Origin: Shinisaurus crocodilurus
Taxonomy: Eukaryota > Chordata > Lepidosauria > Squamata > Shinisauridae
Assembly (NCBI GenBank): GCA_021292165.1
Contig: CM037879.1
Span: 287,530,272-287,594,271 of the forward strand
DNA length: 64,000 bases
Direction: 5' to 3'
Below are positions 10,223 through 20,622 of this stretch, piece by piece (within the stretch, counting starts at the first letter, position 1; each line of letters begins with the position of its first letter). Made by a program: the position numbers and the translations under genes. Below the pieces are notes generated by a model. That model saw only the letters and a list, made by a program, of their open reading frames with translations, did not search any database and had not been told where the DNA came from.

Positions 10223-10317
10223 TCTGATGCTGTGTAGTTTTCATTGCCTATTGCTGGCGGTAGCCGTCATACGCTGTTTTTGCTCTCCATCATGCCTGTC
10301 TTCCAGGAGCATCTGGC

Positions 10318-10393
10318 TGTCCTCTCTTGGAGACAGTATGCTGGACTAGGCGGGCCTTTGGTCTGACCCAGCATGGCAGCTGTGATGTTCTTA
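10318..10393 (+). mobile_element. L3-type CR1 3' tail
   Basis: GATGCTGGACTAGGCGGGC-like text followed by CTTTGGTCTGACCCAGCATG and TGTTCTTA is the 3' terminus of the second CR1-related family, seen reversed at 55586 and 62352. Confidence 0.7.
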
Positions 10394-11200
10394 CAGGTTA
10401 TTACAGCATGCCTACCAAATGGTAGGAATGGGTAGGGAAAATGGCCCCTGGGGATGTTGCATAATGAGCAGAGTTCATCTCTTTCTTTCCTTCTGGTTGC
10501 GCTGGCCAAGCCCACGAGTCTCTCAGTCCTCAGCTGCTCGTTCCCATCTGCTCACCATCGTTCTGTATGTCTCGCAACATGTTTACGAGCCTCTTGCGGT
10601 CTCTGCTTGCTTGCTCGCTGCTTTGTCAAGGTCTCACTCTTGTGGCTAGCCTATGCTGGCCTAATGCATTTTCTGCACACTTTCTGGGCATATTTCTTTT
10701 ATATTATTTTTTTTCTCCAGACAGCAAGAGAAAGCCACTCCATTCTCAGTGGTGCACGGTATGCTGTTGTTCTCCGAGTGCTGCAAAACTGGCCAGAGGT
10801 CACAGGATACACAAGTACCTTCGTCAGGGGCCAGGACCACCTTTTGAAAGACCAGCATGGAACGTGCAGGAGCTGCTTTTTAGTTAATGCTGAGGACTGT
10901 ACTCATGCAAATAGGCAGGAGAAGAGGCATAGTGTAATGTCGCAACTGGAGGTGGCACATACGGAAGGAATCAAGCTGCATCTTTCTCCTCTGCAGTTCC
11001 TATAGGAAAGATAAATTCAGGGGGAGTTTTCACACGTGAGGACAGATCGAAGCCAAACAATTAACCTTCCCTCCCTCTATGCTTTTCCTTTGTACTTCTC
11101 TCTCCTGGTGAAGCAGTCTGGAAGAAGAAGGTGAAGAAACAGACTTAGAAATGTGGAACACTGCAACATCATATGGAAAGGAACTAACTCCTACTGCCTG
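10394..11200. other. No recognisable gene
   Basis: The plus-strand frame spanning 10454-11005 has no recognisable domain and no support from composition. Mostly unique-looking DNA. Confidence 0.5.
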
Positions 11201-11204
11201 AGCT

Positions 11205-11676
11205 AGGGGTGTATGAGAAATTCAGTTCGGTTCATTTTAAACCAGAATTTTCCGAGTTCTCACCCCACCCATCCCACTGGAGCTGAACGCAGACTCGAAT
11301 ATGCAATCTGTAGTCGAATTCTGTACATTTCCGAGGGTGCAGGTTGATTTGCAGAACAACAAAAAAGTGTTTGAAAAATGCATTCATTGAAAAAAGTACA
11401 AGAAATAATGCATACCTTTAAAAAAAAAAAAAAACAGTGCAACAGACACCGTTTAATCAATGGGAGTAAAATGTGTCCATTTAAAATGCACCAATCGATG
11501 CACAGATTTGGGGAAATGTGCGTGAAAACACACACACTTTCATTTGAGAAGAAAAATCAGCGCTCGCAATCTCATACGGACCCAAGTCAGAACGTGCTTT
11601 GAGGTGGAATTTGGAGAGATGCAACGAGCTCAGGTTTTGCTGATCCTTAGCCTGAATTTTCACACATGTACCTCCT
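11205..11676. mobile_element. Old AT-rich hAT-like repeat (TAGGGGTGTA type)
   Basis: Starts CTAGGGGTGTATGAGAAATT and contains phrases shared loosely with 21590-21812, 30560-30800 and 45540-45815 (AAATGCATTCATTGAAAAAA, ACACACACTTTCATTTGAG). Boundaries are approximate and no duplication was found. Confidence 0.45.
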
Positions 11677-11765
11677 TCCTCCTCTCCATTTTATCCTCAC
11701 AACAACCCTGTGAGGTAGGTTATGTAATAAATAAATTAATTAAATCAAATAAATAAATAAATAAA
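11677..11765 (-). mobile_element. MIR-like SINE 3' fragment
   Basis: CTCCATTTTATCCTCACAAC then AACCCTGTGAGGTAGGTTA is the middle of the SINE in minus orientation. The head is missing; an (AAAT)n tract follows. Confidence 0.75.
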
Positions 11766-11794
11766 GGGTAAGGGGCCAAGTTTGGGGATAGGTT

Positions 11795-12040
11795 GTCCCC
11801 AGTTCAAATCTCGTCACAACGATTAATTCAATGTGTTCCTGCCTAGGTCACTTGCTAGCCTCTCAGCTTCACGCGATCGATCCACCTGCAATATGGGAGT
11901 GGTCCTTCATAGCACTGTTGTAAGGACCGCTGAAGCACTTGCAGAAAGCACTGTTCGGTTGTGATTCCAGCTGGCCATAGGGCTTAACGGTCATCTGACT
12001 GCCATGCTGTGTGTCCAGACAGATTTTCTGCACATAATGG
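11795..12040 (+). mobile_element. Possible ancient tRNA-headed SINE
   Basis: CCAGTTCAAATCTCGTC resembles a tRNA B box. It is followed by GCCTAGGTCACTTGCTAGCC and ATATGGGAGTGGTCC-like text with the order seen in CORE-SINEs. Too diverged for a firm call. Confidence 0.35.
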
Positions 12041-12044
12041 CCAA

Positions 12045-12140
12045 TAGCAGAATCCCATATGTGTCTACTGAGAAGTAAGTCCCATTTCAATCAATGGGGC
12101 TTACTTCCAGGTAAGTGGGTAGAGGGATGCAGCCCAAGGG
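12045..12140. mobile_element. Foldback MITE (AAGTAAGTCCCAT type)
   Basis: GAGAAGTAAGTCCCATTTCA ATCAATGGGGCTTACTTCCAG form the inverted centre, with GATGCAGCCC at the right end. About 95 bp. This is a common squamate foldback repeat. Confidence 0.75.
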
Positions 12141-12307
12141 TACCTTTTTTTTTTTTGGTACACTTCTCTGTGAGTTATTTGGTTGCGTGATGGAGCAATC
12201 CAGAGACACCATTTTACTGTGCAGCTAACTGAAATGTGTACTGAATTCAGAGACCCAGCGGGGTCAAGTGACCCAGAGTTTGTTGCCCTGATCCCATGGG
12301 AACAAAG

Positions 12308-13200
12308 AGAGCTGCCTGGCTTATATAGAGCCAAATCCTCGGTTCATCTAGCCCAGTATTGTCAACATTGACCGGGGCCGGGGCTCTTCGGGGTTTTCAG
12401 GCAGGATCCTTTCCTAGCCCTACCTGGCGATGCTGGGGGTCGAACCTGGGACCTTCTGCCAGGGATGGGGACTCGGACTCTAGGACTCGACTCGTGAGTC
12501 GGACTGAGTCCCCCCTCTGACTCGAGTCCCACTGAAGTCCCAATATTTTTAATGGGACTCGAGACTTGACTCGGGACTCGAGACCAAGGACTCTTCAACA
12601 TCTCTGGGCTGTGCCAGAAGGAGTGGAGAGAAGTGCGATCGCCGGCAAAGATTTTATTTTTAAAAATCATTTTCCTAAAATGCAACCTTCCAGACATTTT
12701 GGGTTTGGCTGCCTCTGCCTGCCTGTTTGGGGTTCCCAGCCTCCTCTGCCTGCCTGGTCTCTTCTTGACCAGTTCCACAGTTTGAATTGTCCAAGACAAA
12801 GGCCTCTGCCTGCCTGCTTTGGGGTTCCCTGCCTCCTCTGCCTGCCTGGTTATTTTGGGTTTGTCTGCCTGCCTGGTCTGTTCTTGCCAAAATCAGTGGC
12901 AGAGTTTTGAAATAAAAAGGCACACTTGTGCCTAGAATTTATTTAAGCCACACATCTGAAGTAGCCTTATTTTGTTGGGGGGGGAAACCCCCGCCCCCCA
13001 TTGATTTTAATAGGGACTCGTGGAGTCAGCTTTGGAGGGACTCGTGACTCGTGGACTCACCATTTTGGACAAGGACTCGGACTCGAGACTCGGGTCCAAA
13101 GACTCGTTGACTCGACTCGTGACTCAGACCAAGGACTCTTCAACACCCCTGCCTTCTGCAGGCAAAACAGGGCTCTACCGCTTGAACCACGGCCCTCCCC
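12308..13200 (-). mobile_element. tRNA-Ala-like SINE split by hAT-like element
   Basis: On the minus strand, the head (GGGCCGTGGTTCAAGCGGTA, GAGCCCTG) lies at 13200-13160. The B-box-like GGTTCGACCCCC and the body down to GGATTTGGCTCTATATAAGC lie at 12459-12308. The two parts join exactly at the duplicated CCTTCTGC of the inserted element. Same family as 22542-22765 and 30836-31019. Confidence 0.8.
12460..13151 (-). mobile_element. hAT-like element with GACTC arrays, copy 2
   Basis: TIRs are CAGGGATG and (with changes) CACCCCTG. The perfect duplication CCTTCTGC lies at 12452-12459 and 13152-13159. I count 12 GACTC/GAGTC pentamers in the left 140 bp and 13 in the right 140 bp. The interior matches 5067-6532 reversed and lacks the nested insertion. 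Frames reading CLPVW/CLPAW repeats come from CTGCCTGCCTGG repeats and are not genes. Confidence 0.9.
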
Positions 13201-13620
13201 TGCTTTCCGTGGGTCCAATGCTCACATATCGTGGCCCCCGGCTCCCAGAGTCTCCCATGCACTCCAAGCACTCTGCACGCGTGGAGCCACCCCTCTGAAG
13301 AAAAAATATGGTGGCTCACATGCGTGCCAAGGAAGAATCACCTGGAGAGTGGTCCATTCCTCCAAAAAAGGGAGAGGGGGGGGAAACCACGCATGGGCCC
13401 AGCAGCCTCCGTAATATTTGAACAGCTTCTTCTACGCTCCTGCAGTCGACTGCCATTTGTCTGATGACAGGCTGGAAAATACAACGGAGAACATGCAAAT
13501 CCCTTATATTCATGCTTTAAAGAGAAGATAATGTAAGAGGTGGATGGAGAAGGTGACGACGGACGACGGACGGACGGACGCCTGAGGGGCGGCTGCCTCC
13601 CTTTCTCTCCTTTTTTCTCT
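13201..13620. other. No recognisable gene
   Basis: Short GACG-rich stretch (GACGACGGACGGACGG) at 13555-13580. Nothing else is recognised. Confidence 0.5.
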
Positions 13621-13621
13621 T

Positions 13622-13800
13622 TTCTCTGCTGGATCAGGCCATGGACCATCTAGTCCAGCATTCTGCCCACGGGATCCCACAAGCAGGACATGAGTGCAAC
13701 AGCACCCTCCCGCCCATGTTCCCAGCAGCTGGTATACACAGGCATACCGCCTCCGATCCTAGATGTTTGCTCCTGATTCTGGAGGCTCTGCTCTTTTCCT
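13622..13800 (-). mobile_element. L3-type CR1 3' end
   Basis: CTGGATCAGGCC, TCTAGTCCAGCATTCTG, GGACATGAGTGCAACAGCAC and GTATACACAGGCAT form the 3' UTR of the L3-like family in minus orientation. A near-identical copy lies at 14902-15140. Confidence 0.8.
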
Positions 13801-13839
13801 AACCCTTCTTTCTCCCCCACCCCCCCTCTTCCAAACACT

Positions 13840-14340
13840 CAGTTGCCCCTAAATAATTAACTATATGCAAAAGCCAATTGAAAAAAAATTAAAAAAAAAA
13901 AAAAAGAGGAGACGAGAGGGAGGGAGCGGAGAGAGACGCCCCTAACCATTTCCAGCCCCCTCTTGTCGCACTTAATTTAAACATTTTACGGTCCATAAAG
14001 CAACCTGGCATTTAAAGTTGATAAAAGCCAGATTTGCTTGTTAAATAAATCAGCCAGTCGCGGCTCAAACCCCCCCCCCTTTTTTTTGTTTGTTTCTTGT
14101 TTTAAAAAAAAGAAAAGAAAAATTCAGAGTCAGCTTGATATGTCGGAAGCGAAACGGCTCCAAAACCGACCTTGTGGCGCCCCTGCAGAGGCCAGAAATT
14201 TGACGGCGCCCGAAGATTGCTTGGGAACCAGCGTGTGGGGGTTGGTCTGGTCTTACCTTTTCACTGATCTCGCCAATTCAGGGAGCCTTCGCAAGTGTTG
14301 CTAAGCACTCCTTTTAGCCTGGAGTACACTTGTGAGCTTT
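13840..14340. other. Repeat-free AT-rich block, candidate conserved non-coding element
   Basis: No repeat match recognised. It contains CCTAAATAATTAACTATATG and GCACTTAATTTAAACATTTT, with several TAAT/ATTA cores of the kind bound by homeodomain factors. Conservation is an inference only; poly-A/T runs at 13880-13905 and 14076-14120 interrupt it. Confidence 0.3.
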
Positions 14341-14396
14341 GTTAACGTGGAACAGAAAGCGGAAAAGAGACCGTTAACATCAGATAAGAACCTAAG

Positions 14397-14418
14397 ATCA
14401 TCATCATCATCATCATCA
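14397..14418. repeat. (ATC)n microsatellite
   Basis: Seven ATC units. Confidence 0.9.
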
Positions 14419-14880
14419 GGCGATCACTCGTGAACGAGTAAGATTGTCTTCCAGGATAAAAAGTTTACAAAAAGAAAAACATTTAAAGGAGAAATTCTAA
14501 GAAGATTGTGTAGACCTCTAGCGATTGGGTCCGTAAGTGACTGTGGAGGCCAATTCTAGATCCACCCAGCTTCCACAGTGAGGACACAGGTTACCAGATG
14601 GAAGATGTCTTGTAAAGGATTCATTTGACGTGCTTCGCCTAGCAGTTTCTACCTTTCACCTTGCACTCGGGCTTCTTCAAAGTCCATGGAACCTTTGTGA
14701 AAGGCCAACCTCCAGTTAGATCGTTCATGGGCCAGAGCTTCCCAGTTTTCGATGTTTATATTGCATTTTTTTAGATTAGCCTTATGAACATCTTGAAACC
14801 TCTTATACTGACCACCGGTATTCCGCTTTCCATCCTTGAGTTGGATGGAAAACTCAACTTGAAAAGTTGGAACTCAAGTT
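14419..14880. other. Probable interspersed repeat of unknown class
   Basis: TCACTCGTGAACGAGTAAGA followed by TTGTCTTCCAGGAT, and later GGAGGCCAATTCTAGATCCA, is phrasing I associate with a dispersed amniote repeat, but I cannot name the family. No frame, TIR or duplication found. The last 60 bp carry several AACTCAAGTTGGAAAA-like repeats. Confidence 0.35.
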
Positions 14881-14901
14881 GGAAAACTTATCCAACTGGA
14901 G

Positions 14902-15140
14902 CTGGATAAGAACCTAAGAAGAGCCCTGCTGGATCGGACCAGAGACCCATCTAGTCCAGCATTCTGTCCACACAGTAGCCCAACCAGCTGCCCACGGGAT
15001 CCCACAAGCAGGACATGAGTGCAACAGCACCCTCCCGCCCATGTTCCCCAGCAACTGGTATACACAGGCATACCGCCTCCGATCCTAGATGTTGCTCCTG
15101 ATCCTGGAGGCTCTGCTCACGAGTAGACCATTCCTCATGC
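14902..15140 (-). mobile_element. L3-type CR1 3' end
   Basis: Complete 3' terminus (ATAAGAACCTAAGAAGAGCC, CTGCTGGATCGGACCAG) followed by UTR phrases shared with 13622-13800. Minus orientation. Confidence 0.85.
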
Positions 15141-15325
15141 GACAGTGATGGCCGGCAGCTGTGCACTGAGCGGTGCTCCAAAGGCTCAGGCTTAAAAGCC
15201 TTCAGTTCTAGGCACAGAGTGCTGGGGAACAATGTCTTTGTATCAGCTCCCGGATGCCTGCCCCATATTTTCCCGTCAACCTCACTCTTCGACACTCCCT
15301 GTGTTGGACTTTGGACTGCCTACTG

Positions 15326-15591
15326 AGCTTTATTTATTTATTATTTATTATTTGCATTTATCTATTGCCCATCTGGCCAGCAAACCGGCCACCCTGGGCG
15401 ATGTACAGAAAATAAAACAGAACAAAATACATTAAAACATTTTTCTCCATTAAAATACATTAAACAGTATAAAATTTTAAAATCTTAGCCCACCCCATAT
15501 TCCTTTGGTACCAACGCTGACCAAGTGCCTGGAGCTCTGTCCTCACGCCGCCATGAGCCTGATATTAGTCTGCGCAATTCCCCCACTTGCA
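15326..15591 (-). mobile_element. L2-clade LINE 3' end, cut by assembly gap
   Basis: (TTTA)n tail, then TTGCCCATCTGGCCAGCAAA, CGGCCACCCTGGGCGATGTA and CCCACCCCATATTCC, matching 36885-37060. The element probably continues into the gap. Confidence 0.75.
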
Positions 15592-15691
15592 NNNNNNNNN
15601 NNNNNNNNNNNNNNNNNNNNNNNNNNNNNNNNNNNNNNNNNNNNNNNNNNNNNNNNNNNNNNNNNNNNNNNNNNNNNNNNNNNNNNNNNNN
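15592..15691. other. Assembly gap, 100 N
   Basis: Exactly 100 N, the usual placeholder for a gap of unknown size. Frames crossing it are meaningless. Confidence 0.99.
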
Positions 15692-15876
15692 CACAGTGAA
15701 AGTGGGTTTGTAGATGCTCACAGACATGCAGGGAATTGTTGCTCCAAGAATAGAATTAGGAATTTAAGGCAGCAAAACGGCACACGTGTATTTGAGAGTG
15801 AAGTCCCAGTGAACTCAAACGGATCCTGCATAAGATAACTGTGATCTTAACACCACCTAAGCTGTATCATTTAGCC

Positions 15877-16160
15877 CAGTGTTCTCCAACCTTGGGTCCC
15901 CAGATGTTTTTGGCCTACAACTCCCAGCATGACCCCAAAATTGGACAGAGTGGTCAGGGAAAGGTTGTGGGGCCAGGGCCTGCTGGCTGTAGTTTCGACA
16001 CCCCTGTCATAATCCCTATGTATTGCAGTGTTCTCCAACCTTGGGTCCCCAGATGTTTTTGGCCTACAACTCCCAGCATGCCCCAACCAGCGTAGCTGGC
16101 TGGGGCATGCTGGGAGTTGTAGGCCAAAAACATCTGGGGACCCAAGGTTGGAGAACATTG
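15877..16160. mobile_element. Palindromic hAT MITE with internal 94-bp insertion and extra arm
   Basis: The outer left end CAGTGTTCTCCAACC is at 15877 and the outer right end GGTTGGAGAACATTG ends at 16160. Flanks ATTTAGCC (15869-15876) and ATTTTAGCC (16162-16170) look like one duplication with a 1-bp change. Between lie a left arm, 94 bp of unrelated DNA (15932-16025), a second left arm starting at 16026, and the right arm. See findings. Confidence 0.8.
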
Positions 16161-16475
16161 AATTTTAGCCCCTTCCAGATAGCAAAACTCACCCCTCCTT
16201 GCCGTTGTCACTGAAAAACACAACCACCTTCATTACATGTTTAATTGAAAACACCATAAAATGCCTTTTGCAGATCAATCATTTTGCCAAATATTCTGCT
16301 TGCAACCACAACAGCTGTAGAATAAAGTGCTCACTATAAAAAAGAGAGGGAAGCTGTTCAAGTGTCTCTGAAGCAAACAAGTGCTTGAAATTGCACTGTG
16401 GGGATAGGGAAGAGAAGAACATTGCAAGCAAAGCAAGAGGGTTATATCAAGCCAAAACAGGGATCTAGCCATGGG

Positions 16476-16909
16476 CTGGGTTCAGACAACATGATAACCC
16501 ACACTCAAGGGTTGAGTATGGGTTGAGTGTGGGTTGTTGTTGAACCATGGGTTGTTGTTGAAATGTAGGCTATTATGTTTCATAGATTTCATAGATCATA
16601 GAGTTGGAAGGAGCCTACAAGGCTATTGAGTCCAACCCCCTGCTCAATGCAGGAAACTAGAGGAGGGGTCTCCCATCCAAGTAATAGCCAGGCTTGACCC
16701 CTGCTTAGCTTTCCACACTCAGACAGCTAGCCAGCGTAAGCCACAGGCCTGTTAATGCTCTTAAGTAATCTATAACTAGCGTCAAACTGAGTTTACTACA
16801 GTAAAACTACACTAAATTCTACCATTGGCATTGTGAAGAACACAGCATTTTCAAACAGCGTTTGTTTACCAAACAGGATCTCTTAATCTGTGTTGTCTGA
16901 ACCCAGTCA
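16476..16909. mobile_element. Foldback element (GGGTTCAGACAAC type) carrying a 5S-derived SINE
   Basis: The outer ends CTGGGTTCAGACAACA and TGTTGTCTGAACCCAG are inverted. The left arm continues ACACTCAAGGGTTGAGTATG and GTTGTTGAACCATGGG. A 5S-derived SINE is inserted at about 16567. No unambiguous target duplication. Confidence 0.75.
16567..16748 (-). mobile_element. 5S rRNA-derived SINE with CR1 tail
   Basis: The minus strand reads a head GCCTGTGGCTTACGCTGG, then 5S-like GAAAGCTAAGCAGGGG and TACTTGGATGGGAGACC (equivalent to 5S box A and box C of the Pol III internal control region). This is followed by a short linker and the CR1 3' tail GGGGTTGGACTCAATAGCC, AGGCTCCTTCCAACTC and ATGATCTATGAAATC. 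The tail reads GGAAGGAGCC on plus where CR1 copies here read GGAAGGGGCC, marking a different CR1 subfamily as parent. Confidence 0.88.
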
Positions 16910-17135
16910 CACTAACAAGTCATGGCTTGTTAACCATGGACAACTCATGAAGAGAACCTATGGTTTGTTGTTGGATTGTGAACTGTGGGTTGTTTGTGGT
17001 TAACAAACCATGGTTTGTTAGTGTGGCTGGGTTCAGACAATACAATAACAACACAACAAACCACAGTTCAACAACAACCCACACTCAATCCATACTTAAC
17101 CTTTGAGTGTGGGTTATCATGTTATCTGTGTTGTG
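16910..17135. mobile_element. Adjacent foldback elements (GTTAACAAACCATGG)
   Basis: CACACTAACAAGTCATGGCT and its inverse ending TGGTTTGTTAGTGTG enclose TTAACCATGG palindromes (16910-17023). A reversed arm of the GGGTTCAGACA element follows (17025-17135), with ACAACCCACACTCAATCCAT. Confidence 0.65.
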
Positions 17136-17607
17136 TTATGTTATCAGCTACAAGCTGGGAGCATTTGTTTTCTTATGTTTTAAGTATGTTTGGGAACATT
17201 GAGAACATTGTCTGTCACAAGCAGCTCTGTTTATGTCTGTAGCCAGAAGTCTATTCTCGGACTCAAGCCTGGGAAAAGATCTCTGGGAACTAACGAACCA
17301 ACTGTCACGTGTTTGTTTTTCTCTGATGTAGTGAACTGTTTCAGACAGAAGCCATTTTAAGGAGAAGAACTTTAGCTTTGCTTTTTTAGTGCTCTTCTTC
17401 TTGTGTTACAACTGCAACAATGTAACGCTTTGCATTGGTGGGGTGAAGTTCTACTTCTCTCCACTGGGCTAATGCTTGCTATGCATTTATACTCTGCACA
17501 TGGGCTGTATCTAGGAAATGTATACTCTGTAGTGCTTACTTTGAATAAGTAAATTAACGGGTAGAATAGACCTGTCGCTGTCACAGAGTGTTTCCTGAGT
17601 CCTGGAT
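17136..17607. other. No recognisable gene or repeat
   Basis: Unique-looking DNA. No frame longer than about 80 codons and no domain recognised. Confidence 0.5.
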
Positions 17608-17718
17608 TAATCTGCAATTGGAGTGGCTGAGCATCAAAGACAAGGCTGGGTTTGCGACTGCTGTGTAGGAGGTTTTCTGCTGCTGTGTGTGGAGGCCAGG
17701 CTAAGCTAGCACACGGAT

Positions 17719-17970
17719 TATTTATTTATTTATTTATTTAATTATATTTATACCCCGCCTTTTTTCCTGCAAGGAACCCAAGGCAGCTTACATAATCCTC
17801 CTCCTTCTCCTCTCCATTTTATCCTCACAACAACCCTGTCAGGTAGGTTAGGCTGAGAGTCAGTGACTGGCCCAAAGTCACCCAGTGAGTTTCACGGCCG
17901 AGCGGGGACTAGGACCCAGATCTCCCGAGTCCCAGTCCGACACTCTCACCACAACGCCACACTGGCTCAG
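17719..17970 (-). mobile_element. MIR-like SINE, near full length, with inverted 5' flank
   Basis: Complete from the (AAAT)n tail at 17719 to the head GAGCCAGTGTGGCGTTGTGG ending at 17968. The 21 bp directly before its head are an inverted copy of sequence at 17608-17628, 90 bp past its tail (see findings). Confidence 0.9.
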
Positions 17971-17989
17971 CCACTCCAATTGCAGATTA

Positions 17990-18924
17990 CAAATCTCTTT
18001 TACACCAACGATCTGAACCCAGTCATAGTGTCAAAGCTACAGCCCTCAGAGTGGCAGGACCAGGGAGTTGCTTTTAAGCAGAGCAGTACAACTGTCCAAG
18101 TGTCTGGAGGATCAGATAGTGGAGAACCAGAGTTTGTAGGCCGAGGGCAGTATCCAACATAGATAGCCACTCCGCCTCCACTGGTTCCGTTGCGCTCCCG
18201 GGACCCACTGCTTCCACCAAGGGCCTTTGGCACTTCTAAAAACAACCCAGGAAACAAGCGGAAATGTTGGTCACTGGATCGGGACACGTTGGCAGACCTC
18301 CCTTCGGTGAGCTTGGCTGACCTGCCCTGTTCTGGAAATGAGCGTTTCCCCACTAATTTCAGGTTAGTTTTAGAAGCACCAAAGCCCTGCTGCACATGTG
18401 GGGGGGACCCACAAGCACACAGGTACGATAGCACACTACCCCAAGTTAACAGGGGCAACTCTGCAATGCATTTTAAGAGGAAGATGCCAGCATGTGGGGA
18501 TCAGTCCGTTTTCACCTGATCGGGACATTTTTAGTTGCCTGGGGACCCTTAGTGCTGAGCTGGCACAGGTATTTATTTGTTACATTTATATTCCTGGATT
18601 TCTGTGAATTGCCTCTGCTTTGTCTTAGTTGGGGAGAAAGGGGGGGGGTATTGAGTTGTGTGTCGACTTGGATTTTCTAGTGGGGTCCCTAACCTTAATA
18701 TCCATGCAAACTCTCAAAAACAGGTGGCTTTTCCCTTCTACTTCCTGTAAAGCCTGAAGTGACACCCTTCAAATAATAATTTAGGTATTTTGTTGTTGCT
18801 GATTGTGCCTCACTAGAAGAAAATAACAGAGCTCAGCATCTTCATATCAGGTTATGCTTGCTAGACTTCAGTATACAGAAATAGCTAATCCTGTGATACA
18901 GATGCACGGTTCTTAATTCAAATG
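17990..18924. other. No recognisable gene or repeat
   Basis: Frames at 18000-18520 have no recognisable motifs. GC-moderate unique-looking DNA. Confidence 0.45.
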
Positions 18925-18972
18925 AAGATATGAAGCTGCCTTATGCTGAGTCAGATGACGGATCCATTTGGA
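18925..18972 (-). mobile_element. tRNA-Ala-like SINE 3' fragment
   Basis: TATGAAGCTGCCTTATGCTG and AGTCAGATGACGGATCCA match the reversed 3' end of this SINE family. Confidence 0.6.
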
Positions 18973-19145
18973 GGGCCAGTGTAGTGAAGTAGTTAGAGTG
19001 TTGGACTGGGACAATCCAGCCTCTCTGAGTTCGCATGACACGGCAAACTGGGCAATTATGCAAATCCCCCTGGCACGCGACCAGCACATGCGGTGGGGGA
19101 AATAAGCCACTGTGGTTTATTTCCCCCACCGTGATCATGCGAACT
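18973..19145 (+). mobile_element. SINE head followed by a small palindrome
   Basis: GCCAGTGTAGTGAAGTAGTT and AGAGTGTTGGACTGGGACAA are the MIR-like SINE head only. It is followed by TTCGCATGA...TCATGCGAA arms around a GGGGGAAATAA...TTATTTCCCCC hairpin (19092-19128), probably an unrelated foldback element. Confidence 0.55.
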
Positions 19146-19314
19146 GGGCCATATTGTCAGACCTGGGTCCAGTACAGTCGAGGGTGGGGTGGAGCAAAGC
19201 CAGAACAGGGGAGGAAGGAGAAGGGCGGAAGGCAAAGGCAGCCTGTAACTGGCCAGGACAGGTCTCCTGGTTGCTCACCACCAGCAAGCCAGGCTTGATG
19301 TGGAAGCTTCTATA

Positions 19315-19600
19315 GCAGGGATCTCGAAACTCTTTCAGCCCAAGGGCTGAATTCAATTTTGGAGAAGCTTTTGAGGGTCTCGTTACAGTGCTGGATAGGA
19401 CTGAAGGCGGCATCAAAATACCCCCAAATACTGGTAGATTTTTAGCTCTTCCTGCTGGAAATTAAGCATAAGGAGAGGCATTTTAACCGTTCAGAATGGG
19501 GTTGGGGGGGGCACACAAAAGCTGGGAAACCACCAAATGATCAGTGCTGTGGGGAAAGGGGGCGTGGCCAAATGGGGACCCTGGCTGGGCCAGATTTGTC
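19315..19600. mobile_element. Probable hAT-type remnant
   Basis: AGCAGGGATCTCGAAACTC and later GGGGAAAGGGGGCGTGGCCA have the style of old hAT copies. No matching second end was found. Confidence 0.3.
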
Positions 19601-19867
19601 CTGAAGTTCAACACGCGTGTTCTATACGGATCAGGGAGTATCACACAAGACAACTCCAGACTTCATGCACAAGGATACTTCTTCGGCTGGTGTGGCTGAT
19701 CCCTCCTTTGGGCAAAGCTGAGTGGCAGGCACAGAGGACGACCAGGCATCCCTGAGGTTATCAGGTGCTCAGTCCTGCTGACACATAGAGACAAGAGAGC
19801 CCTTGACCTGTAGACAAGGTTTGGGGTGCATGCAATGCGAGCATCTGTAGCCAGGCCTTCAGAAACA

Positions 19868-20210
19868 CATTTTTTAAAAAATTTCATTTATGTACCACCC
19901 AATAGCTGAAGCTTTCTGGGTGGCTTACAACAGTGCCTAAACAAGGCCATAATACAATAAAATAAGATAAAAAATATTTAATACAAAATTTAAAAGGGTT
20001 TTTAGATAGAGCTGTGTGTCATCAGCATACTGATGGCAATGCACTCCAAAATTCCAGATGAGCCCACTCAGTGGTTTCATGTAGATGTTAAATAGCACGT
20101 GGGACAAAACTGACCCCTGGGGAACCCCATGCTGGAGAACCCACGGGGCCGAGCAATATTCCCCAAGCGCAACCGTCTGGAGTCAGGCATCCAAGTAGGA
20201 GCTACTCCCG
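19868..20210 (-). mobile_element. L2-clade LINE fragment with YADD catalytic motif
   Basis: The minus strand around 20010-20038 encodes HQYADDTQL, the reverse-transcriptase active-site box (YXDD) in the form typical of L2/CR1-like LINEs. The segment 20050-20210 (GGGGAACCCCATGCTGGAG, ACTGACCCCTGGGG) is the adjoining RT coding region. It is joined to a 3' tail (19868-19975) in the same orientation, so an internal deletion has brought the catalytic region beside the tail. Frames are broken. Confidence 0.75.
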
Positions 20211-20622
20211 CTTATGGCACAGTAAGAGAAAGGCATGCTACACTTTAATACTTCTACAGGGAGACTTAGCCCATCCTACATTCCAGACACACCTTTGGTG
20301 ATGATAAGGAAAACTGATCAGTGACAGAAAACCAAGATGGTAAATGCATACTAATGTATTTTGTATTAGTTCTTAGTCATCCTCTTTTTAGATCTTGGCT
20401 GGGTGAAAGAGAAGGAAATTGAACGAAACGCTCTGGTTTGACTGTTTTTCTGCTCGTCATATGTTTTAAATTTATTTTATTATACATCATATGCCGCTTC
20501 GGGGGAAGATCATATTTTGAAAGGCAGCTAATTGATTTCTTCAATAACTAACGATAGCCTTTTGGGAAAAACAACTTGATTATGGCACACTATCAACATG
20601 ATATCGGGGGCATGAGTCATAG
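20211..20622. other. Unique-looking DNA
   Basis: No repeat or frame recognised. Confidence 0.45.

Noticed and set aside
10454..11005. 183-codon plus-strand frame
   Set aside because: No motif, no similarity I recognise, and overlapping frames of similar length on the same strand.
15485..15838. Frames crossing the N gap
   Set aside because: Contain 100 unknown bases; not interpretable.
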